DNA of 64,000 nt from Staphylococcus caprae (GTDB lineage: Bacteria; Bacillota; Bacilli; Staphylococcales; Staphylococcaceae), in NCBI RefSeq assembly GCF_002902725.1, contig NZ_PPRT01000008.1:1-64000 (forward strand), given 5' to 3'. Position numbers and translations under genes: made by a program. Below are positions 30,506 through 39,063 of this stretch, piece by piece (the first letter of the stretch is position 1; each line of letters starts with the position of its first letter). Under the pieces are notes generated by a model. The model was not told the origin of the DNA. It was given only the letters and a program-made list of their open reading frames with translations, and made no database searches.

Positions 30506-32140
30506 ATGGAACATTATAACCGCGATGATTTTGAGACAAATAATACAGGTCGTGATTTATATAACCGTACGTCACGTTATTCATCAAGAGCGCCTAAACG
30601 TAAGGATTTTGTAGTAAGCTTTATAGCTAGTGCAATCGTTGGTTCAGCTCTAGGTTTATACTATAAGAATAAAGTATACAAAAAGACAGATGAATTAAGA
30701 GATAAAGAGAGAGATTTAAGAAACAAAGTTCTCGATTATAAAGAACAAGCTGAGAATACAGTTAATTCAGTTAGAGAAAAAGTGGAAGACTTTAGAAATC
30801 GCTCCAAAGATGGATTAACTTCTGAAGAATTGCAAGCTCAAAAAGTAGCGATTCAAAGAGAAGTGAACGATAACAACCTTGCAGATCAGTCTCCTGAAGC
30901 ACAAGAAATTCAAGAGGCTAAACTAGAAGCTACGAAAGATGATTTTGACCAAGAGCAAGGACCATCAGCTTCAGAGTTAGCTGCTCAACAAAATGCAATT
31001 CAAGAAGAAACAAAACTTGCAGACGAATCACCAGAAGCGCAAAATATTCAAGAAGCGAAAGCTGAAGCACAACAACAAAGCGGTCCAACAGCCTCAGAGT
31101 TAACTGCGCAACAAAACGCAATCCAAGAAGAAACAAAACTTGCAGATCAGTCACCAGAAGCGCAAGATATCCAAGAAGCGAAAGCTGAAGCACAACAACA
31201 AAACGGACCATCAACTTCAGAGTTAACTGCACAACAAAACGCAATCCAAGAAGAAACAGAACTCGCAGATCAATCACCAGAAGCACAAAATATTCAAGAA
31301 GCTAAAAATGATGCGAAGGCTAAAGATAGCCAAGAAAACGCACATATTGATAGTGATAAAAAACCTTCTGCTGAAGAAATTGCTATCGCTCAAACAGCTG
31401 TTAAGAAAGAATCAAGCGATAATAATTTAGCTGATCCTACAACTAAAGAGGGTAAAAATGAAGATACAGCTAGTCATACACAAGCAGAAAAAATGGCAGT
31501 AGCTGCGCAAACTAAAAATGATAAAATCAATAATGATAGTCAAGTAGCTAAGAATACAAAAGATCTTACTACTGAACAAGATATTCCTAAATCTTCTAAC
31601 AAAGAAGTTCCTAATTTAGTAACTAAAGATCAAAAAGAAGAAACATCATCTAATGAAGGTTCATTTGCTAACCGTTTAGCTACGGCAGCTAAGACTAAAA
31701 AATCCAAATTAACTAAAGGTTCTAAAGAAGCACAATTGACAGAAGCTCTATTAGCAGAACCAACGATTAAAAAAGGTAAGAAAAAAACAAATGTGCCAAA
31801 CTTAGTCACTCAATCTAATAAGCAGTCTTCAAATGCAAAACAGAAAGATACTACTCAAAAAGGTACAACAACTCAGTCTCAAGCATCAGCAACATTTGAA
31901 AATGGCGTAGTGACACACGAGAAGTCAACAAAAGGTAGTCAAAAATCTAAGAATACTGGCAATAAAACGAATGCTACCAACAAAAAGAAAAACACAAATA
32001 AAAAGACAACAAACAAAAAACAAAGTAATACACCTAAACAAAACAATAGAAATCAAAAACAACAAACTCAATCAGATAATAATCAACAAAAGGTAGAAAA
32101 AGCGAACAGCAAGATTGAAAAACGTACTTTTAATGATTAA
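30506..32140 (+). CDS. Long YtxH-domain protein with internal tandem repeats
   Basis: A 544-residue protein. A short hydrophobic segment near residues 37-50 (FVVSFIASAIVGSALGLYY) begins the YtxH domain, followed by a coiled-coil-like helix to about 105. Then come near-identical 41-residue repeats (about 152-274), flanked by degenerate copies. The C-terminal third is very rich in Lys, Asn, Thr and Gln and should be disordered and basic. Function is unknown; the Lys-rich tail might bind teichoic acid, nucleic acid or membrane, which is inference. A TTG at 30500 abuts the ribosome binding site; the ATG at 30506 has correct spacing. Confidence 0.75.
   Translation: MEHYNRDDFETNNTGRDLYNRTSRYSSRAPKRKDFVVSFIASAIVGSALGLYYKNKVYKKTDELRDKERDLRNKVLDYKEQAENTVNSVREKVEDFRNRSKDGLTSEELQAQKVAIQREVNDNNLADQSPEAQEIQEAKLEATKDDFDQEQGPSASELAAQQNAIQEETKLADESPEAQNIQEAKAEAQQQSGPTASELTAQQNAIQEETKLADQSPEAQDIQEAKAEAQQQNGPSTSELTAQQNAIQEETELADQSPEAQNIQEAKNDAKAKDSQENAHIDSDKKPSAEEIAIAQTAVKKESSDNNLADPTTKEGKNEDTASHTQAEKMAVAAQTKNDKINNDSQVAKNTKDLTTEQDIPKSSNKEVPNLVTKDQKEETSSNEGSFANRLATAAKTKKSKLTKGSKEAQLTEALLAEPTIKKGKKKTNVPNLVTQSNKQSSNAKQKDTTQKGTTTQSQASATFENGVVTHEKSTKGSQKSKNTGNKTNATNKKKNTNKKTTNKKQSNTPKQNNRNQKQQTQSDNNQQKVEKANSKIEKRTFND
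30959..31327 (+). repeat. Three tandem 123-bp coding repeats
   Basis: Units start at 30959, 31082 and 31205, each 123 bp and encoding GP(S/T)xSEL(A/T)AQQNAIQEE-type 41-residue blocks. Degenerate relatives lie on each side (around 30825 and 31365). The exact period and high identity make this a candidate for length variation between strains. Confidence 0.85.
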
Positions 32141-32174
32141 ACTGAATAATTATATTAATTAAAGATATGATTCA

Positions 32175-32213
32175 AAAGGCTGGGGCAACTTTTAAAGATT
32201 GTCTCAGCCTTTC
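32175..32213. terminator. Terminator after the long YtxH gene
   Basis: AAAGGCTGGGGCAA at 32175-32188 pairs with TTGTCTCAGCCTTT at 32199-32212, including G-U pairs. Part of the same hairpin family as 20285-20326. The rest of the gap to 32417 is AT-rich with no gene. Confidence 0.75.
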
Positions 32214-32291
32214 TAAATTAAAATGAAATTTCGCCCACATATGAAACACATTAACAGTTTGAGCAAGTTATGACGTTTTTAGAAAATTTTT

Positions 32292-32306
32292 TATTTTCTG
32301 TAAACA
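32292..32306. promoter_or_regulatory. Weak CodY-like box upstream of aroA
   Basis: TATTTTCTGTAAACA matches 11 of 15 positions of the CodY consensus AATTTTCWGAAAATT. It lies about 110 nt before aroA. On its own this is marginal. Confidence 0.25.
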
Positions 32307-32417
32307 ACAACTTGAACTATAAAATTGAAATTGTTAAAATTAGGTCTAAATACTTTTAATTTATCGCTTTAAAGTAATATACTTTCATACATAATTATAT
32401 CTTAGAGGTGAGTAGAA

Positions 32418-33509
32418 ATGACTAATAAATTGGAACAATACCGTGAAGAGATTGTCTCATTAAATAACCAAATTTTAGATTTGTTATCTAAGAGAGGCGA
32501 GTTAGCTCAAAAAATTGGAGAAGAAAAAATTAAACAAGGGACTCAAGTATATGATCCACAGCGTGAAAAAGAAATGATTAACGAATTATTGGATAAAAAC
32601 CAAGGTCCATTTAATGATAATGTAATTAAGCAGTTGTTTAAAAAAATTTTTAAAGCCTCTACTGATTTACAAAAATCTGAAAATGAAAAACACCTTTATG
32701 TCTCTCGTAAACTTAAACCAGAAGATACGATTGTAAAATTTGATAACGGTGGCATCATTGGTGATGGAAATAAATCATTTGTATTCGGTCCTTGTTCGGT
32801 AGAATCACAAGAACAAGTGGATGCTGTTGCAAGTGACTTACAAGCTAAAGGAGAAAAATTTATCAGAGGTGGTGCATTCAAACCTCGTACATCTCCTTAT
32901 GATTTCCAAGGTCTTGGTGTAGAAGGATTAAAAATACTTAAAAACGTTAAAGATAAGTTTAATTTAAATGTAGTGAGTGAGATAGTAAATCCTAATGACT
33001 TTGAAATTGCAGATGAATACTTAGATGTGTTCCAAATTGGCGCTCGAAATATGCAGAACTTCGAATTATTAAAAGAAGCTGGACGCACAAATAAACCGAT
33101 TCTTTTAAAACGTGGTTTATCAGCGACTATTGAAGAATTCATTTATGCAGCAGAGTATATTGCTTCTCAAGGCAATAGAAACATCATTTTATGTGAACGT
33201 GGTATACGTACTTATGAAAAGGCGACTCGAAATACTTTAGATATTTCTGCAGTACCTATCTTAAAACAAGGTACACATTTACCTGTAATGGTCGATGTTA
33301 CACATAGTACAGGAAGAAAAGATATTATGTTACCAACTGCTAAAGCCGCATTAGCTGTAGGTGCAGATGGCGTAATGGCTGAGGTTCATCCAGATCCATC
33401 TGTCGCTTTAAGTGATGCAGGTCAGCAAATGGACTTAAGTGAATTCAATCAATTTTATAATGAACTCAAACCACTTGCAGATATGTATAACGCTAAGAAA
33501 TTAAAATAA
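32418..33509 (+). CDS. aroA: Bifunctional chorismate mutase / DAHP synthase
   Basis: A 363-residue fusion enzyme. Residues 1-90 are an AroQ-type chorismate mutase; the rest is a KDO8P-like DAHP synthase with GPCSVES at 124-130. The synthase makes DAHP from phosphoenolpyruvate and erythrose 4-phosphate, the entry to the aromatic pathway, while the mutase domain lets chorismate or prephenate inhibit it. Gram-positive annotations call this gene aroA, aroF or aroG. The aroA-ccpA order is as in Bacillus. A terminator separates it from ccpA. Confidence 0.92.
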   Translation: MTNKLEQYREEIVSLNNQILDLLSKRGELAQKIGEEKIKQGTQVYDPQREKEMINELLDKNQGPFNDNVIKQLFKKIFKASTDLQKSENEKHLYVSRKLKPEDTIVKFDNGGIIGDGNKSFVFGPCSVESQEQVDAVASDLQAKGEKFIRGGAFKPRTSPYDFQGLGVEGLKILKNVKDKFNLNVVSEIVNPNDFEIADEYLDVFQIGARNMQNFELLKEAGRTNKPILLKRGLSATIEEFIYAAEYIASQGNRNIILCERGIRTYEKATRNTLDISAVPILKQGTHLPVMVDVTHSTGRKDIMLPTAKAALAVGADGVMAEVHPDPSVALSDAGQQMDLSEFNQFYNELKPLADMYNAKKLK

Positions 33510-33544
33510 TTTTCGAGTGATAACTTTATTGTAATGACAGATTA

Positions 33545-33597
33545 GGCTACTTTATTGTTCTCTAAACAGGATAGTAAAGTAGTCCTTTTTATTTTTT
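33545..33597 (+). terminator. Terminator between aroA and ccpA
   Basis: GGCTACTTTA at 33545-33554 pairs with TAAAGTAGTCC at 33575-33585, then a T-rich tail to 33597. CcpA therefore depends on its own promoter. Confidence 0.8.
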
Positions 33598-33750
33598 AGG
33601 GAATTTCTATTTATTAGAAATACTATTGATAGAAATATAAAATTTTTAAAATAGAAATACACAAAAACTAACGAATTGTACACGCTCTTTCTGACAGAAA
33701 TGTGACAAAAGAACAAAATGATTTCGCAAACGTTTTAAATATGATAAACT

Positions 33751-33779
33751 TTGAAAATGATATGAAAGCACGATATAAT
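33751..33779 (+). promoter_or_regulatory. ccpA promoter
   Basis: TTGAAA at 33751-33756 and TATAAT at 33774-33779 are separated by exactly 17 nt. Transcription should start near 33786, giving a leader of about 25 nt. Upstream, from 33598 to 33750, the 301-bp gap has no gene; a weak cre-like AAACGTTT core lies at 33728-33735. Confidence 0.8.
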
Positions 33780-33784
33780 AGCTA

Positions 33785-33798
33785 ATAAAACGCTTACA
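33785..33798 (+). promoter_or_regulatory. cre-like operator at the ccpA transcription start
   Basis: ATAAAACGCTTACA matches 12 of 14 positions of the cre consensus TGWNANCGNTNWCA, missing only the first two. It overlaps the predicted +1, so bound CcpA would block its own transcription. Confidence 0.6.
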
Positions 33799-33810
33799 AG
33801 GAGGATAATT

Positions 33811-34800
33811 ATGACTGTAACAATTTATGATGTTGCAAGAGAAGCACGTGTGTCGATGGCAACTGTTTCACGAGTAGTAAATGGCAATCAAAACGTTAAG
33901 CCCGAAACTCGAAATAAAGTCAATGAAGTGATTAAAAAATTAAACTACAGACCTAATGCCGTTGCTAGAGGACTTGCAAGTAAACGTACAACTACTGTAG
34001 GAGTGATTATACCTGACATTTCAAATGTGTATTATTCACAACTTGCCCGTGGTTTAGAAGATATCGCTACAATGTATAAATATCATTCAATTATTTCTAA
34101 CTCAGATAATGATCCTGAGAAAGAAAAAGAAATATTCAATAATCTATTAAGTAAACAAGTAGATGGTATTATTTTCCTTGGTGGTACGATTTCAGAAGAA
34201 ATTAAAGAATTAATTAATCAATCATCAGTTCCTGTTGTCGTTTCAGGCACAAATGGTAAAGATGACCACATCGCTTCAGTGAACATTGATTTCAAACAAG
34301 CAGCAGAGGAAGCAGCACAACATATGTTTGAACAAGGTGCTAAAAAATTTGCTCTTGTAGGTGGGGATTATTCTAAAAAAGCACAAGACGATGTGTTACA
34401 AGGATTAACTAAAGTTCTTGACCAACATCAACTAGAATTGGATGAAGCACTTCATTTCTCTGGGAAAGAAAGTTATAAAGAGGGCATTAAAGCATTTGAA
34501 AGATTACAAGATAATATGCCAGACGCAATACTTTCAATTAGTGACGAACAAGCAATAGGTATTTTACACAGTGCATTAGATGCTGGTGTGAAAGTACCTG
34601 AGGATTTACAAATTGTCAGCTTCAACAATACACGCCTTGTTGAAATGGTTCGTCCTCAATTATCAAGTGTCATCCAACCTTTATATGATATCGGTGCAGT
34701 AGGCATGAGATTATTAACGAAATATATGAACGAAGAAGATATTGAAGAGCCAAATGTGATTCTTCCACATAGAATAGAATATCGTGGCACTACGAAATAA
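33811..34800 (+). CDS. ccpA: Catabolite control protein A
   Basis: A 329-residue LacI-family regulator that, with Ser46-phosphorylated HPr, binds cre sites and represses or activates carbon-use genes. The helix-turn-helix is at about 3-24 ([20 protein letters not shown]), followed by a hinge helix and a periplasmic-binding-protein-like effector domain. The ribosome binding site is AAGGAGG at 33799-33805. The adjacent cre sites at its own promoter and at acsA place it over the acetate genes that follow. Length is typical. Confidence 0.97.
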   Translation: MTVTIYDVAREARVSMATVSRVVNGNQNVKPETRNKVNEVIKKLNYRPNAVARGLASKRTTTVGVIIPDISNVYYSQLARGLEDIATMYKYHSIISNSDNDPEKEKEIFNNLLSKQVDGIIFLGGTISEEIKELINQSSVPVVVSGTNGKDDHIASVNIDFKQAAEEAAQHMFEQGAKKFALVGGDYSKKAQDDVLQGLTKVLDQHQLELDEALHFSGKESYKEGIKAFERLQDNMPDAILSISDEQAIGILHSALDAGVKVPEDLQIVSFNNTRLVEMVRPQLSSVIQPLYDIGAVGMRLLTKYMNEEDIEEPNVILPHRIEYRGTTK

Positions 34801-34854
34801 ACTATCGCCGATGAGCTCAGGCTCACGATAAGATGAATTAAATATATGTTAAAA

Positions 34855-34909
34855 CGGATGCATGATTTGAGGTATAACTACTTTTCACTCAACACGCATC
34901 CGCTTTTTT
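34855..34909. terminator. Terminator between convergent ccpA and acuC
   Basis: CGGATGC at 34855-34861 pairs with GCATCCG at 34896-34902, with an inner TTGAG/CTCAA stem (34867-34871 and 34888-34892), and CTTTTTT follows. Confidence 0.75.
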
Positions 34910-34940
34910 ATGCCTTTAATGGTTCGACTCGACTGACAAT

Positions 34941-36116
34941 TTACTTTTCATCTTTATAATGTGCGTACCAACTGGAGACTTGCTTTGCTATTCGAGCATT
35001 CTTTTCAGAAATTTCTTTAGTTCTAGGAATGTAAGTATAATCATTTAGTCGGTCTTCCCAGCGTTTAGGGAGTTGAACAGGGCTATATAATTTCCATTTA
35101 TTAATCCAGCTCAGAGGGAGGTAACCTTGTTGAATGGGTTCACCGATTAAACTGAGAAAGACGTGACTCCAAGCACGAGGTACAACTCTCCATATATTAT
35201 AACCACCGCCGCCAAACATGATTACTTTATGATGACAATAACGAGCTGCTAAATCTTGTATGATGTAGGGAATCGTATAGAGCGTGCTTAACGTACAACT
35301 GATATGTGTTAAAGGATCTCTATAATGGATATCTACCCCATGCACACTTAAAATGATGTCCGGTTTAAAAGCTGCTATAACTGGTTCCACAGTTTCTTTA
35401 AATACGTCTAAATATGAGTCATCTTCTGTATAGGGCTCTAATGGCACATTGACTGTATAACCATAACCGAGATCTTCACCACGTTCAGTATAATGTCCAG
35501 AACCTGGGAAAAGAAACTTGCCTGTTTCATGAATAGAATAAGTCATAATTTGATTATCTGTATAAAAGCTCCACTGTGTGCCATCGCCATGATGTGCATC
35601 AGTATCAATAATCATTACACGTTGATTGTAGCGTTCAACTAAATATTTTGCTGTAATCGCTACATCATTATAAATACAAAAGCCATTAGCCCGACCAGAT
35701 TGAGCATGATGAAGTCCACCGCCTAAATGACAACCATTATCCAAAGAGCCATCCATCAATCGGTCCGCTAAATTAAGGGCGCCTCCTACAATACGGGCAC
35801 TATGTCGATGCATATGTCTAAATTGCACGGTGTCCTCACTGTTTAGTCCATATTTTTTAGCTTCTTCTTCACTTAAAATCCCATGTGAAGCGTGACGAAT
35901 AGCTTGAATGTAATCATATTTATGAATAAGTGCTAACTCATCATCTGTTGCTATTCTTGGTTTGATGATATGTTCAGGCTTAAGAAATTTTGCTTCTTTT
36001 AAGAGTTCCGTTGTTAACTTAAGACGCATTTGATTGAATGGGTGTTCGTTATTGAACCGATATTTTAAAATTTCATCTGAATAAACATATCCCGTTTTTA
36101 TGTTTTTATTTTGCAT
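34941..36116 (-). CDS. acuC: AcuC, histone-deacetylase-like protein deacetylase
   Basis: A 391-residue class I HDAC-fold enzyme. In B. subtilis AcuC removes the acetyl group that AcuA places on acetyl-CoA synthetase, so restoring its activity. Zinc and catalytic residues are visible in GGGLHHAQSG (about 133-141) and DTDAHHGDG (about 171-179), with another Asp expected further on. Two adjacent ATGs (36119, 36116) follow an AGGGGGTGA ribosome binding site; the second has better spacing. It shares strand with acuA and lies opposite acsA. No acuB gene is present between them. Confidence 0.9.
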   Translation of the reverse strand: MQNKNIKTGYVYSDEILKYRFNNEHPFNQMRLKLTTELLKEAKFLKPEHIIKPRIATDDELALIHKYDYIQAIRHASHGILSEEEAKKYGLNSEDTVQFRHMHRHSARIVGGALNLADRLMDGSLDNGCHLGGGLHHAQSGRANGFCIYNDVAITAKYLVERYNQRVMIIDTDAHHGDGTQWSFYTDNQIMTYSIHETGKFLFPGSGHYTERGEDLGYGYTVNVPLEPYTEDDSYLDVFKETVEPVIAAFKPDIILSVHGVDIHYRDPLTHISCTLSTLYTIPYIIQDLAARYCHHKVIMFGGGGYNIWRVVPRAWSHVFLSLIGEPIQQGYLPLSWINKWKLYSPVQLPKRWEDRLNDYTYIPRTKEISEKNARIAKQVSSWYAHYKDEK

Positions 36117-36158
36117 CATGTCACCCCCTTATCAACATTTTTATTAAATTTTCTAAGT

Positions 36159-36212
36159 AGGGCGTGGGACAGCACAATTCATTTTCCTGAATGATATGTT
36201 TATCCCATCCCT
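36159..36212. repeat. GTGGGACA-type hairpin between acuA and acuC
   Basis: AGGGCGTGGGA at 36159-36169 pairs with TCCCATCCCT at 36203-36212 through one bulged base. It resembles the element at 20164-20208. It may weakly terminate the leftward acuA transcript before acuC. Confidence 0.5.
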
Positions 36213-36245
36213 TTTAAAAAGTAACTACAAACTATAATTCAGAAC

Positions 36246-36878
36246 TTAAAAGAAGAATTTATTCTTATATCTAATATCATCAAAAGCTTGTTGTTGATCA
36301 AGGCTAATACGTTTACCAATACGAGCCATCAAACAATTAGCAGGGTGACTTGTAATTTCTGGATCATCAGTAGCAAAGATTTCAAGACCACCTTTAGCCA
36401 TTAATTTCTGCATCAGTTTCTTATATTCAAACACATCAAGTTGAGCGTTATCTAAGTCCCAGTGCCAATAATATTCAGTCGTCAGCACAATATAATCTTC
36501 AAATTCATCAGAGGATAAGCTTGTAGCAATAAGTTCGCCACCTAAGTGAAAGTGTCTGTATTTTGGACTGATTTCAATGGCACCTAATTCAATCAGATAA
36601 GGTAAGTGGCCTTTTGACCATCTTTCGAATTCATCAGGGTAGTGATAGGTAACATATCCAATAAGATGATTACGCTGTCTAACTACATAAACACGTCCTT
36701 CTGGTAATTCAGTAATCTCTAATAATGCTTCATATTGATCTTGAGGTAGACGAAATGAATCGAGTTGTTCATCGAAAGTAAGCGTTTTCAAAAATGTATA
36801 TGAAACAGGCCCTTCGATAATGAAATTCTCACCATTGATTAACATATTCTTAGTAACATAGGTTTTAACATGTCTCAA
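36246..36878 (-). CDS. acuA: AcuA, GNAT protein acetyltransferase
   Basis: A 210-residue GNAT-fold enzyme. In B. subtilis AcuA acetylates the active-site lysine of acetyl-CoA synthetase and switches it off; the target here would be K546 of AcsA encoded next door. The start is a TTG at 36878, 7 nt after AGGAGA; the first in-frame ATG is 11 codons in and has no ribosome binding site. The gene is divergent from acsA. Confidence 0.88.
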   Translation of the reverse strand: MRHVKTYVTKNMLINGENFIIEGPVSYTFLKTLTFDEQLDSFRLPQDQYEALLEITELPEGRVYVVRQRNHLIGYVTYHYPDEFERWSKGHLPYLIELGAIEISPKYRHFHLGGELIATSLSSDEFEDYIVLTTEYYWHWDLDNAQLDVFEYKKLMQKLMAKGGLEIFATDDPEITSHPANCLMARIGKRISLDQQQAFDDIRYKNKFFF

Positions 36879-36918
36879 GATATCATCTCCTAATGTAACG
36901 CCGCTGATACTTATACTT

Positions 36919-36948
36919 ATTATATAAAAAGTGGTTGTAATTAGACAA
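36919..36948 (-). promoter_or_regulatory. acuA promoter
   Basis: Read on the minus strand, TTGTCT (36948-36943) and TATAAT (36924-36919) are separated by 18 nt. It points away from the acsA promoter, so the 170-bp gap holds two divergent promoters. Confidence 0.65.
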
Positions 36949-36976
36949 TTAATTACTAAATACTACACGAAAAATT

Positions 36977-37005
36977 TTGAATAATGTGAAAATTATATGT
37001 ATAAT
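36977..37005 (+). promoter_or_regulatory. acsA promoter
   Basis: TTGAAT at 36977-36982 and TATAAT at 37000-37005 are separated by 17 nt. The start of transcription would be near 37012, just ahead of the cre. Confidence 0.75.
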
Positions 37006-37014
37006 AACTTTTAA

Positions 37015-37028
37015 AGAAAGCGATTTCA
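37015..37028 (+). promoter_or_regulatory. cre operator of acsA
   Basis: AGAAAGCGATTTCA matches 13 of 14 cre positions. It lies at about +4 to +17 of the acsA transcript, a place where CcpA blocks elongation or initiation. Confidence 0.75.
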
Positions 37029-37048
37029 TTTACAAAGGGGGATTTACA

Positions 37049-38758
37049 ATGAAAGTTGAACTTTATCAAAGTGAACCAGGACAATATAACTTAGATAATT
37101 ACGCAAAAGCTTATCAAGAATTCAATTGGGAGGAAGTTGAAAAGTCATTTTCTTGGTATGAAACTGGAAAAATGAATATGGCTTATGAATGTATCGATCG
37201 ACATGTAGATAGCGGAAAAGGAGATAAAATAGCTCTCAATTATAAAGATGAGAAGCGAAAAGAATCTTATACTTATAATGATTTAAAGCAGTTGTCTAAT
37301 AGAGCGGCGAATATACTTAAAGATAAGGCACAAGTTAAAAAAGGGGATCGTGTCTTTATCTTTATGTCTCGTACACCAGAATTATACTTTGCTTTCTTAG
37401 GCATCTTAAAAATTGGGGCAATTGTGGGTCCATTATTTGAAGCATTTATGGAGAAAGCAGTCGCAGATCGACTCGAAAATAGTGAAGCTAAAGTGGTGAT
37501 TACGAATAAAGCGTTATTGCCTCGCATTCCAAAAGATAAATTGCCAAATCTAGAAACGATTATTGTCGTGGACCAAGATGTTGACAGTGAATATATTGAC
37601 TTTAATAAAGAGATGGATGAAGCAAGTGATCAATTTGATATCGAATGGTTAGAACCTGATGATGGTCTGATTCTTCATTATACATCTGGCTCAACAGGTC
37701 AACCTAAAGGTGTCTTACATGTTCAAAAGGCCATGTTACTTCATTATATTTCAGGAAAATACGTATTAGATTTAAAAGATGATGACATCTATTGGTGTAC
37801 TGCTGATCCAGGTTGGGTTACGGGTACATCTTATGGTGTATTCGCGCCTTGGCTCAATGGTGTCACAAATTGTATTGCAGGCGGTCGCTTCTCACCAGAA
37901 GCTTGGTACAGTATGTTGCAAGAATTTAAAGTTACAGTTTGGTATACTGCGCCAACTGCTTTACGTATGCTGATGAGTGCTGGAGACGATATTGTTGAGA
38001 AATATGATTTATCTTCAGTACGTTCAATCTTGTCTGTAGGAGAACCTCTCAATCCAGAAGTGATTAAGTGGGCTAAAGATGTTTATGGTAAACGTGTCTT
38101 AGATACGTGGTGGATGACTGAAACAGGTGGACATATGATTGTTAATTATCCGTCAATGGATATTAAACTTGGTTCAATGGGTAAGCCACTTCCAGGCATT
38201 GAAGCAGCCATTATTGATGATGAAGGTAATGAATTGCCACCTAATCGTATGGGTAACTTGGCGATTAAGAAAGGTTGGCCTTCAATGATGTACGAGATTT
38301 GGAATAACCCTGAAAAGTATTACTCATACTTTATCGGTGATTGGTACGTTTCAGGAGATTCTGCTTATAAAGACGAGGATGGATACTATTGGTTCCAAGG
38401 TCGTGTTGATGATGTCATTATGACAGCTGGCGAACGTGTGGGTCCATTTGAAGTTGAATCAAAACTTGTTGAACATGAAGCGGTAGCTGAAGCAGGTGTA
38501 ATTGGTAAACCGGATCCAGTACGAGGAGAAATTATTAAAGCTTTTGTTTCTTTAAGACAAGGATATGAACCAACAGAAGAATTGAAAGAGGACATCCGTA
38601 AATACGTAAAAGAAGGTTTGTCTGCACATGCAGCGCCGCGTGAAATTGAATTTAAAGATAAATTACCAAAAACACGTTCAGGTAAAATTATGAGACGTGT
38701 ACTTAAAGCATGGGAATTAAATTTGGACGCTGGCGATTTAAGTACAATGGAAGATTAA
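37049..38758 (+). CDS. acsA: Acetyl-CoA synthetase (AMP-forming)
   Basis: A 569-residue enzyme that converts acetate, ATP and CoA to acetyl-CoA through acetyl-AMP. The adenylation motif YTSGSTGQPKG is at 211-221 and the C-terminal PKTRSGKIMRR carries K546, the lysine controlled by acetylation in relatives. The open frame extends 24 codons upstream, but AAAGGGGG at 37035-37042 fixes the ATG at 37049, and the cre and promoter lie in the extension. It is divergent from acuA and ends in a hairpin terminator. Confidence 0.93.
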   Translation: MKVELYQSEPGQYNLDNYAKAYQEFNWEEVEKSFSWYETGKMNMAYECIDRHVDSGKGDKIALNYKDEKRKESYTYNDLKQLSNRAANILKDKAQVKKGDRVFIFMSRTPELYFAFLGILKIGAIVGPLFEAFMEKAVADRLENSEAKVVITNKALLPRIPKDKLPNLETIIVVDQDVDSEYIDFNKEMDEASDQFDIEWLEPDDGLILHYTSGSTGQPKGVLHVQKAMLLHYISGKYVLDLKDDDIYWCTADPGWVTGTSYGVFAPWLNGVTNCIAGGRFSPEAWYSMLQEFKVTVWYTAPTALRMLMSAGDDIVEKYDLSSVRSILSVGEPLNPEVIKWAKDVYGKRVLDTWWMTETGGHMIVNYPSMDIKLGSMGKPLPGIEAAIIDDEGNELPPNRMGNLAIKKGWPSMMYEIWNNPEKYYSYFIGDWYVSGDSAYKDEDGYYWFQGRVDDVIMTAGERVGPFEVESKLVEHEAVAEAGVIGKPDPVRGEIIKAFVSLRQGYEPTEELKEDIRKYVKEGLSAHAAPREIEFKDKLPKTRSGKIMRRVLKAWELNLDAGDLSTMED

Positions 38759-38770
38759 ATATAAGTATGG

Positions 38771-38807
38771 GAGGTTGGGATATCATTTAATATCTCAGCT
38801 TCTTTTA
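38771..38807 (+). terminator. Terminator after acsA
   Basis: GAGGTTGGGATAT at 38771-38783 pairs along its whole length with ATATCTCAGCTTC at 38790-38802, counting G-U pairs, then TTTT. Confidence 0.75.
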
Positions 38808-38973
38808 ATATTTTGATAGAAGATATTTGAATTGAAAGAAAACTTGTAACACGTTTATCTTGATCCTAGCTATTCTTTAGACAATGGAGCTCCACCATAT
38901 TGTTATTAAATTAAAATAATTATTAAGAACGAACATTATATAAATATTTATTATAATTATTCGACAATCAAAA

Positions 38974-39001
38974 TTGAGTCGGTTATCATAAATCATATAA
39001 G
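38974..39001 (+). promoter_or_regulatory. Candidate fhs promoter
   Basis: TTGAGT at 38974-38979 and TATAAG at 38996-39001 have a 16-nt spacer. A second possible -10, TATAAA at 39005-39010, lacks a -35. The gap 38759-39063 holds the acsA terminator and this promoter but no gene. Confidence 0.45.
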
Positions 39002-39063
39002 TAGTATAAATAAGCATGCATGATTTAAGATTCATTGATAAAAATTTCAAGGGGTTGAATAAT

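Noticed and set aside
30930-31286. Antisense frame of 118 codons opposite the YtxH repeats
   Set aside because: It is confined to the 123-bp repeat units and is a leucine/valine-rich shadow with no start signal.
36977-37048. Upstream extension of acsA by 24 codons
   Set aside because: This stretch holds the promoter and cre; the correct ribosome binding site is at 37035-37042.
39016-39063. ATG start for fhs at 39016
   Set aside because: It has no ribosome binding site, and the TTG at 39064 does and gives the usual 555 residues.
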